Positions 55,979 through 64,000 of a DNA stretch of 64,000 nucleotides are shown piece after piece. Positions within the stretch are counted from its first letter, which is position 1; each line of letters starts with the position of its first letter. Location: positions 25,392,874-25,456,873 of the forward strand of contig JAJEKV010000003.1 of assembly GCA_021234155.1 (NCBI GenBank). Direction: 5' to 3'. The notes below the pieces were generated by a model, which was not told the origin of the DNA, searched no databases, and saw only the letters and a program-made list of their open reading frames with translations. A program made the translations under genes and the position numbers. The DNA is from Isoetes taiwanensis. Lineage: Eukaryota > Streptophyta > Lycopodiopsida > Isoetales > Isoetaceae.

Positions 55979-58186
55979 ATGTCTTCTTCAGAGCCAGTGC
56001 CGGTTGTACACATGGACGAGCGACCATTGCCCTTTAACTTAGAAAGCGGGGCCCAGCATCCAGCTCGCATTGGAAGTATCATATCCTGGTATGCCCAAAA
56101 CCACTTATCTTTTGCACAACAATACGTTGTTTGCACTAATTTTTCCACATGTTTTATTGCAGGGAGTACCATGGCATTTGGTGCCTCGTTAGAAGGGTGA
56201 TTCAAGTGGAAACCGGTCGCGCCCCTTCGGTTGCACAGAGATGAATCTGCACTGCGGAGGGGTGCACATACTTTCTTGATAGAGTGCGCCGGGATCCTGG
56301 ATTCCCTGGTCTGACACGGGATGGGGCCTGGGGACACCACCAGAGCCACCATCGAGATCACTGGTGGCCCGATGACAGGCACTCCGGTCCTCGTGGCCAG
56401 GCACCGAGAAATCCAGCCAGAGTCGCAGCTGACCGCGAGAAGGCAGCGCGAAGACGACAAGATCCACAGATGGCCGCCCGCATGTTGGCGAACGCAGCCA
56501 GACACAGAGATGCTGCGAGGCAGGGTGCTACCACAATGCGTTTGCAACATATCCTTACACCCGAGGCGGCACTGGAAGCCTTTCCAGAGGGGCCAGATGC
56601 GGTCTTGCACGATGTGAACACCCAGCATAGGCAAGAGCGCCAGAGGCTGCAACCATTTCATGAAGGACGCATCAGAGTGCGGTTAGGTACCGCAGATATG
56701 GTTGGGCCCGATGATTGGGAAGCACATAAGCTTCTCAATGATTGGACGATTGCGCAGAGATTGGCGGGTCATATGCCAACAGAGCAGGAGTTACTAGCTG
56801 AGCTCATCCGAATACGGGGTTCTCACCGAGAGGAGAGTCCAGACCCATCTTCACGTTTAGCTTCAAGAACTACTATGATCCCCACTCCATCTGATCCCTC
56901 TTTAGCATCGGAGCAGGATAGACTGCATGCCGATATGGCCGAATTTGGTGCGAGCAGTAGGGACACTAGGTCTCAGATGAGTGGTCCGACTCCAACAGAT
57001 CCAGAGTCTCCTCCCCCCATGGCATCTGGTCTCCCGGGGGTGGATCCGACTCCACCAGACCTATATTTGGCCACCTCTCCTTCTATGTGTCGTCTCCGCG
57101 GTGATAGGGTTGACCCTCCCGGGGGGCGTCAGGTCTTTGATGACATTGTGAGCACTGCCATGGCTGGCACTGGCATGTCACATACCTTGACCTCGCCATT
57201 TCCACCTGATTGTAGTGCCCAAGGAGCTGAAGCATGGATGAGAGATCGTGCACGTGGTTTCTTCTTGTACCACTTTGGTGAGTTTGACAGACACACCATT
57301 TGGAGCTACTTAGTGTGTGTGCCGATTCGAGGATGGTCACAGCCCCACCGTCGGTCAGCACAGTTCCCCCTGCACTTGGACGTCCCATCCAGGTTGCAGC
57401 TTCCAGTCCTCTTCTGGGAAGAGGTTAGGGTATTCACACATTTTTATGGCCGACAGATCGTCGGGCACCTGAACATGGTTGCGCGACGTGCCACAGCCAC
57501 TCAGGAGGAAAGGGTGGTCACTTGGATACGGGAAGAGGTCACAGGGCCGGCATATGGTGTTCCGCTGCACCCAAACCTTATCGAGGCATGCGTTCCAGAT
57601 GGGGAGTGGGAGAAGGGCCACCTTCGGGTGATTATGAGGTATTTCGTCTATTAATTTCTGTAGATGCATCGTCATTGTCAACTAACATTAGTCGTGTGTT
57701 TTTCTAGTGCTCTACAACACATGTTGGGAGAAGCAGATCGTCGAGAGTTGTTGGTGATAGACCCCCGAGTCTATCACGACTACGCACAGACCGAGATATC
57801 CAACGTATTGGCTGAGGATTGCATGGCGCCGCTGCTCCCTTTAGAGCATCCTGACTGGGGTCGAGTCCGCCTGATCCTTTGGCCCATCATCACAAAGTAA
57901 ATATGCAATTCTGTGTTTGAGTTGAATGTCCACGTCCATGTCTATCGTCACGATCATGTCCATCGTCACGATCATGTTCATGTTGAATGTCCACGTCCAT
58001 GAGCTAATGAATGCCCATGCTTGCTTGCAGTAATCATTGGATGCTTGTGGCTCTCATACGTGACCAGGACCTGCTGATTCGACTGGGATTAGGAGACGAC
58101 GGTTATGTTGGTTGGTGGTACTTTGACAACATGCCAGCACGCCCGGGCGTCTCAGGTGTCCGTATCAACATCAACGTACTTCGCGC
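55979..58186 (+). pseudogene. Multi-exon gene resembling transposon-borne C48 (Ulp1-like) peptidase
   Basis: Exons fit in frame: 55979-56088 (MSSSEPVPVVHMDE), 56163-57638, 57708-57896, 58031-58186, all with GT-AG introns of 74, 69 and 134 bases. The splice phases agree (TG/G, AG/T, AA/T). One TGA at 56,242 interrupts exon 2; otherwise ~490 codons of exon 2 are open, with an Arg/Gln-rich then Pro/Ser-rich linker. The C-terminal part reads RLILWPIITNNHWMLVALI then WWYFDNM, which fits the His-Trp and Asp region of Ulp1/C48 peptidases carried by several plant DNA transposon groups. The Cys-bearing part should follow, but an LTR lies ~60 bases into the next intron. Family assignment is by motif only. 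Confidence 0.5.
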
Positions 58187-58247
58187 GTGAGTATTGATTG
58201 TGACCCTTGTATTCCCACATGCATTCGATCTCATTGAAGCTCTCTGA

Positions 58248-59895
58248 TGTGACGCTCCCTGCTAAATGTACGGCGCCCGGCCCTACACTCGGCAGGAAAT
58301 CCCCCATCCGGTCCATCAACCGCATGGGCCCTCCGTCTAACCCAAGACTCGAGAGAATCCTAGTGCGGGGGGGACACCGAAGGTGTCTTGGCGCCCTTCC
58401 CTATGGGCTCCTATCACAGCCGGAAGCATAAACAACGTCGAACTAGCAATAACAATACAACATACTACCTCGAAGGGTAGTCCATCACATATCCACAACT
58501 GCAAAGAAGATAATCCTATGCCATAAAACATAAGAGCTCCTACCCATGGCTCAGACTCATAAGGAGGATGACCGGTGGCTAGGCCTCAAGATAGAGCGGA
58601 CCCGAGTCATAACAATGGCGGGGCTGGCTATAGACAATGGCTAGGGTTGACCACTCCATCCGCCCCTCCATTGCATACTTTGCGGATGGGCTAAATCGAG
58701 GGGCTCGCACGACTCTAGCCTTCCGGGATACGCAATCCCGTGGCATCACCCATCGAGACTGCTCCGGGTTGCATCTCCCCTGGTCCAATGAGGAGGGGGA
58801 AGGGTTGCATCTCCCCTTCCTGGGGTCTAGAGGTGCCGTGGGCGGCTAGAGAATCGTGACGACACACCCATTGCGTGCCCAGTGAACCCCCAAAGCGAGG
58901 CCAAGCCTTCCCTTGCAGCTCTCGAGGAGGCGTGGCAACACCATTGCCCGGGGAGGTGTCGGACCCATGCTCGGCCCCACCTAAGTGACCCGACCATAGG
59001 CCTAGCCCACTATGGGATCCCCGAAGCCCCCACTCGGCGGGGATCCTCCCTCCACTTTCCCTCTAGCCCTGTTATCCGGTGCTGGAGTCATATCATAGCC
59101 TCAATAGCACTGGTGGGCTCCTATGCACAGGCGCATCTAATAGGAACTAAGGGATCTACTCTAGGAGCATACTACATATGGCCCTAGGTCTCTACCCCCT
59201 TCCCAATACAAGAGGAGCAAACATGATCAACCAACATCACATAATCATCATATCCTAAGAATGATCATAAGAAGAACATCTTAACCTAATCATACAATCT
59301 AACTAATGGTTAGGGTTCATTGATTAGGGTTCAAGATGTTGAATACTGGGTTCTAGGATGGCTCTACTCTAGATACAAGATACTAGCACATCCGGAATGC
59401 TAATTCCGGATAAGCTATCACAACTACTATCCTACATACCGCTCCTGAAGCTTTCCCTCGGATCCGGTGTGCCTCCATGGTCTTCGACTCACGAGATTTG
59501 CTCCTACTCCAAGAACAAGTCTACCCTGTTTGGGCTCTTTGCACCAGCCTATGCCACAACAAACGATGTTCGAAACGGGGTTTCGAACGAGTAGGTGAGT
59601 CTCTGGGTGCTAGGGCTGGAAAGAGGCCTAGGGTTAGGGTTTCAGCCTATATAAGTTAGGTCCACCTAGGATGCCACGTGGCTCCAATCGGGTGAATCCT
59701 GTGTGGCGGGTGCCCCCAATAGGTTAAGGCCACGTGGATAATGGTCTAACCTATGGTTGGCTAAGTTATGAGAATAACTTGGCCATGCCCCCTAATGCCA
59801 CAATCTATGGTATACAAGGCTATGAAGATAGACTTGTATAGTGACGGATCTAGGAATATACGTATTTATGGCGTATATTCCCCTGGACCGTCACA
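58248..59895 (-). mobile_element. 3' LTR of a Ty3/gypsy element
   Basis: On the reverse strand it starts TGTGACGGTCCAGG (59895) and ends GGGAGCGTCACA (58248), giving TGTGACG..CGTCACA inverted ends and a length of 1,648 bp. It is preceded by a polypurine tract. It lies in the intron after exon 4 of the C48-like gene. The other LTR must lie beyond position 64,000, so the target duplication cannot be checked. Many GC-rich frames here are not genes. Confidence 0.8.
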
Positions 59896-59911
59896 TTCTC
59901 CCCCCCTTAGG
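59896..59911 (-). other. Polypurine tract (second-strand primer)
   Basis: On the reverse strand CCTAAGGGGGGAGAA abuts the TGTGACGG start of the LTR, the standard position of the plus-strand priming tract. Confidence 0.75.
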
Positions 59912-60780
59912 ACAATGCTGTCCTCAGCATTGCGCTAAGGTGACGAACCTACCTTATGCCTGCAAAACAACAACATGTCATAACCTTTAGTTTAGTTTAG
60001 CAATCAAGTTTTATTAAGGTCAAAATTTAGACTATATTTGTACTTATACAAAATTATATAGCCTTAACACCGTTATTTCTTATAATAATTCAAAATACTA
60101 TTATAAGAGTTATTAGGGTTCATAATCTAAATTATGGCTCCCCTATCTTCATAAATGCTTGGCGCCTCCTCGTTGAAGTCCTCCTTCTACTTGTCTGCGC
60201 AAAAGGAGCACATTACGTTAGTTTAGTTAATAATTTGTGGTTTTAGGGGACCACCCCCCTTACCTCCTTGAGCCGAACTACTGGCTCAAGGTTGTCCTAC
60301 TACCTTGCCCAAGATCATGGCCCTTTCGGATTTGAGCTTAGGGATCATTTAAGATGCTCCCATCATTGCCCATGATCGAGTGCTACCTTGTACACGATCC
60401 CCCGGATCGAGTACACCCCAGTGCATCATGCCCCGAGGGTTTCAGCTAGGGAACGTCTCACGATCCCATCATCGTGCATGATCACTTTAACCTTCACCAT
60501 GACCCTCCTACGGCCAGGTGTGCGTACCCCGCATCGTGGCATAGAGATCATCCGATCGATGTCCCATCATCGCCCACCATGCCTCATTCCTCACTCACAT
60601 GACCCTAATGGTCATGCGCACCTCTTGGTGCGTGTTGGCCTAGAGAATGCCTTAAAGGCGTATCCCATCATCGCCCACACGTTCCAAGATTCTGGCACAT
60701 GCACTCTACTAACTAGAATACATGAGCCAGAACTTAAGGCTAACTAAGAAACATACTAAGCTAACCTCACGGCAAAGTGG
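59912..60780 (-). other. Untranslated region between pol and 3' LTR
   Basis: No domain was recognised in this stretch between the chromodomain and the LTR. It has repeated CCCATCATCG and CATGATC motifs (60,360-60,690). The forward frame at 60,388-60,747 is not convincing. Confidence 0.4.
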
Positions 60781-63700
60781 CCGACCAAATGGGAGGCGAC
60801 TCGCCCATCAAACTCCTTCCTAACTTTGGGTATTGCTTCTCCAAATCCTCGCTTCAATACCCATGTCGCGTCTTCCACGGGGCAAGTGCTTCCACTTGAC
60901 CAAATCTTTGGAGGGATTAGGACCTCCTAGTCTTCTTGAATGACTTATCAAGAAGTTATTCAGGCACAATTTCAACTTGTTCCTCCGTCATTTCCAACAA
61001 AGTTGGAGTATCCAAAACCTCATCAAGGTTAGGATCGTGCCTTTTGAATAGTCTCACATGGAAGACCTTAAGGTGGGCTGAGAGATCCAACTTGTAGGCT
61101 TGGGAGCCCACTCCTCTCCAAGATCTTGAACGGACCGGCCCACCTAGGGGCGAGCTTCTTACAATTGCCGATGCGAAGTTTCCCTTGCTTAACCTTTACT
61201 TGAGCCAAACTTTATCTCTCACAACAAAACAACTCTCGAGGAGTTTTATGTCTATCTGCTAGACTCTTCAGATGTGCCCATGCTGTTTGAAGATATTCCC
61301 ACACTTCTACCAAAAGCTACCGCATATATGCTGTCGTTGTTGAGAAACTTCCACCTTGGGCACTAAATTATGCCACATAACTAGGGTCAAGCATTAATAA
61401 CTGTAACTGATCATGGAGGAGACATCTTCGATGACTCTTGCTTCATATTATTGTACGTAATTGACCAGGTGGATGTACTTGGCCCATTTGGATTACTTGT
61501 TCCAATCATAGTTTCTCAACGTACTCACCAAAATTGTGTTGGTGCGGTCCCTTTGCCGATTTGACTGCAAATGATAAGCAAAACTCATCAACAAGTTGGT
61601 GCAGCTCGCGTTGAAGAAGTCTTGCTAAACGTCGCTAAGGAACTTTGGATCTCTTTTGATGATGATCGACCTGTGCATTTCCATGCAGCCTAAAAGATCT
61701 CTTATGTAGACCACACGGCTAGAGCCAAGGCGGTGTCTATGGTGTGGCATGGCAAGCATGTGCCCTTTTTCTAAGCTATATACCACAACCATCAAGGCTT
61801 CAAAGCTTCTTGTTGTCCTTGGGAGGCCAACTATAAAACCCATGCTGATGACTTCCCACTTGGTGTCTGGCACCGCCCTTGATGACTCCTGGAATTCGAA
61901 GTTGTTCCGCCCTTGTCTGCTGGCTGCACTGACATTCTTGGATATGTCTGATTATCTGCTTCTTCATATCCGGCCAGACGTAGCTACTTCTAATCTTGAA
62001 GTAGGCCTTTATAAATTTGCATGGCCGGAAATAGGGCTATTATGCGTGTCATAGAAGACTTTTTCCTTACTCCTTATACTTTGAGTATAGTTGTTCTTTG
62101 ATATTAAAGATTACCTTCCTTTTTAAAATATTTGAAGGTTTCTTTTTCTTAGTCCGTCCTTGCACTCTTGCAAGGACTAGCCCACTATGCTTGAACTCTA
62201 TGTTGGCGGAGATGGCTTCTTCTATCTTCTTACCGAATTTGCCTGCCGAAGTGGAGATGGCATTGCAAATTGCTGCTTCAAAAGCTTGCCAATGAGTGGC
62301 GACGTCTTAACATCTCCACTGCTGCATGCTCTTCCATTGATTTGCTATAGATCACGATGTTGTCGAAGAGAATTGATGAAGAAATCATCCAAGGAATCTT
62401 CGAAGACGTCGTCCTCAAATGCATACAAGTTGGTGGAGCATTCCATAGACTCAAGGGCATCACTATGAAGTGATAGTGCCCATACCGAGTTCTGAAGGAG
62501 TCTTATAATTATCTTCCCCCTTCATCCTTATTTGCTGATTGCCCGAGCTTAAGTCGATTTTGTAGAAGAATCCTGCTTTTTGGGGCTGATCCATTATGTC
62601 GTTGCTTGTTGAGCTGCCCATGGTTGATATACATCTTTAGACTTCCATCTTGGCCGAAAAGGTCCCCAAGTCAATCAACTCCTACAACTGCTTCTTGAGC
62701 TCTGCTAGCTCGGAAGTGCTGATTCTATAAAGAGCCTTGCTGATCGGCTCTGCATCCGGTGCAAGAGTGGTTTCAGTCTCTATGCTTCTATAGAGCAAAA
62801 GCTCTCAAATTTCATCAAGGGATATATCATGGGACTTCTTAATTACTTAGAAATTGGCCAAGGCAACTGTTTCAAAGTAGCATCTTCCTTCTTACTATTG
62901 CGGTCGGGGTCGACAACTTGTAGCTTATGTACGACCTCATTCCTCATGATGTACTTAAGTAATTGCTTTACCGACATGCGTTGCACGCTTGGAATTACTT
63001 CCTTAACTTAAATTATAAGGTACTTGCCCTTTGGTGCTGGGCTAAGTATCTCTTGCTTATAATAATCAATTATTGTTTTAGCCAGCTTTAATATTGCATG
63101 CTTATTATGAGGTCATAATTGCCAATGTACATAAGTTGGTGCCGATGCTCTACTTTGCCTCGCTTAAGGTTGATGTCGAACTTGACTCTTGTTCCATTGG
63201 TGCTGCTAATTACTCCTTGCCTTAACTACTGGCCTAGATTTGGACTTAAGAGTCTTGCTCTTAAAGATGTCCGTCATCTAGGAGGTGCAAAATTTACAAG
63301 TTAAAGAACTACTTACATAAATCCTATGGCCATAAGTTTAGTCGGCATGACATTACTTTTGGGCACACATAGAACTATATGATTAGATAATTATTCTTGT
63401 TTTAGATCTAATCTATACTCTAGGATCCCCTTCCTTACTTATTGCCCTTTTGAAATAGTCCCACCTTTGAGTTGATGCTATCTAAGAAGTTGGCCGGACT
63501 TATTAGATTGCTTCCCTTCACTTGGTCGGATTATTCCTTATGCTGCGGAAGTACTCGTCATATACATGGTCGACGGTTATCCTATTATTGAATCCTTCTT
63601 AGCGAGATGATCAAGCTCACAAAGAGGTTCCAATATATTGGATATCTGCCAGCAATGTATACAATTGTTGTACTCCATACATTTTGTTCCCAATCCTTGA

Positions 63701-64000
63701 AGCTTTGCTCAAATCTTGGGTACATCCCTTCTAAAAGAAATAACAAAAAAAATCTACTCGAAATTCCGACCCAATCCCATCATGGATGTTATCACCCATA
63801 ATTCTAAGAAACTCAACTATCTGATAGGTCCTCTAGCTTGCTTAAAGCTGGTGCTGTGATTAGTCGTTGGGGTAGCAAGGCGATGATCCATAACTTGTTG
63901 AAAAGAATCTGGTATCCTTGGAGTTGTTGTATAATCATTCGTGTGCCCTGCTTCTTTTGTCGAACATATTCTGACTCTGATCGTCCTTAATGTTGATGCT
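60781..64000 (-). pseudogene. Ty3/gypsy chromovirus pol, degenerate, runs off the window
   Basis: Reading the reverse strand from high to low coordinates. RT: ELAELKKQL near 62,690, FYKIDLSSGNQQIRMKG near 62,515-62,570, MPLSLWNAPPTCMHL near 62,430, and FDNIVIYSKSMEEH in place of YLDDILIYS near 62,340. Integrase core: WEVISMGFIVGLPRTTRSFE to KRDPKFLSDV (61,625-61,873). GPF module: KLAPRWAGPFKILERSG (61,100-61,160). Chromodomain: VKWKHLPRG with EDATWV (60,840-60,905). Stops and frameshifts occur throughout and the second RT catalytic Asp is replaced by Asn. Gag and protease would lie at 62,900-64,000 or beyond and were not recognised. Confidence 0.8.

Noticed and set aside
56358-56661. Reverse-strand ORFs overlapping the C48-like exon 2
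   Set aside because: The forward frame is far longer, splices consistently to flanking exons and carries motif similarity. The reverse frames are shadows of GC-rich codons.
58248-59895. Several GC-rich ORFs of 60-100 codons
   Set aside because: They lie wholly inside an LTR with clear TGTGACG..CGTCACA ends and polypurine tract. None has a domain.

Overview
This is nuclear DNA from a large, repeat-rich plant genome. The evidence is plant-type retrotransposon ends (a tRNA-iMet primer site, chromodomain Ty3/gypsy and Ty1/copia pol pieces), short spliceosomal introns, and fragments of a thaumatin-like protein gene and a type-B response regulator gene. A gymnosperm or fern-like genome would fit, but the sequence does not settle the species. 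Almost everything recognisable is mobile DNA or tandem repeat. No intact host gene was found, and every protein-coding remnant has stops, frameshifts or truncations.

Layout. 1-5.8 kb: eroded LTR fragments in both orientations. 5.8-6.07 kb: the coiled-coil start of a LINE ORF1. 6,070-40,317: a 34.2-kb segment with the hallmarks of one hAT transposon (identical 17-bp inverted ends CAGGGTTTCCCTTAAGG, 8-bp flanking repeats GATAGATA, shared GGCGAATTT motifs near both ends). It lies between the two halves of what looks like one LINE. Inside it are a perfect 52-bp-arm hairpin (11.5 kb), minisatellites, a Helitron helicase tail (14.6 kb), a 2.4-kb element with 107-bp inverted ends next to a 267-bp MITE, a ~546-bp higher-order tandem array (20.0-23.6 kb) carrying tRNA-like promoter boxes, and the 3' end of a chromovirus-type retroelement (24.2-25.2 kb).

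Nested within that segment at 27,194-39,362 is a second, 12.2-kb hAT-like element (17-bp ends starting CATAGTTACC, 8-bp repeats AAGCCAAG, dense GGGAACG subterminal motifs). It carries eight ~319-bp tandem repeats bounded by a duplicated flank, a frameshifted thaumatin-like gene with an apparent GC-AG intron, and a frameshifted receiver-domain fragment of a type-B response regulator. It therefore looks like a gene-capturing non-autonomous element.

40.3-44.3 kb: a LINE with ORF1, AP endonuclease, reverse transcriptase and a CxxC..H..C knuckle, ending in an (AAATT)n tail. 44.8-54.0 kb: a ~2.8-3.1-kb segment present twice in direct orientation, each copy holding the end of a copia polyprotein and clusters of an 18-bp palindrome (GATTCRCTTRAGYGAATC type). 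54.0-54.8 kb: a promoter-like region with the same palindromes. 55.98-58.19 kb: a multi-exon gene resembling transposon-borne C48 (Ulp1-like) peptidases, with one in-frame stop and cut short by a 1.65-kb gypsy LTR. 59.9-64.0 kb: the degenerate reverse-strand pol of that gypsy element (RT, integrase, chromodomain).

All coordinates come from reading the sequence by eye. Repeat boundaries are reliable to a few bases where terminal repeats are given and approximate elsewhere.
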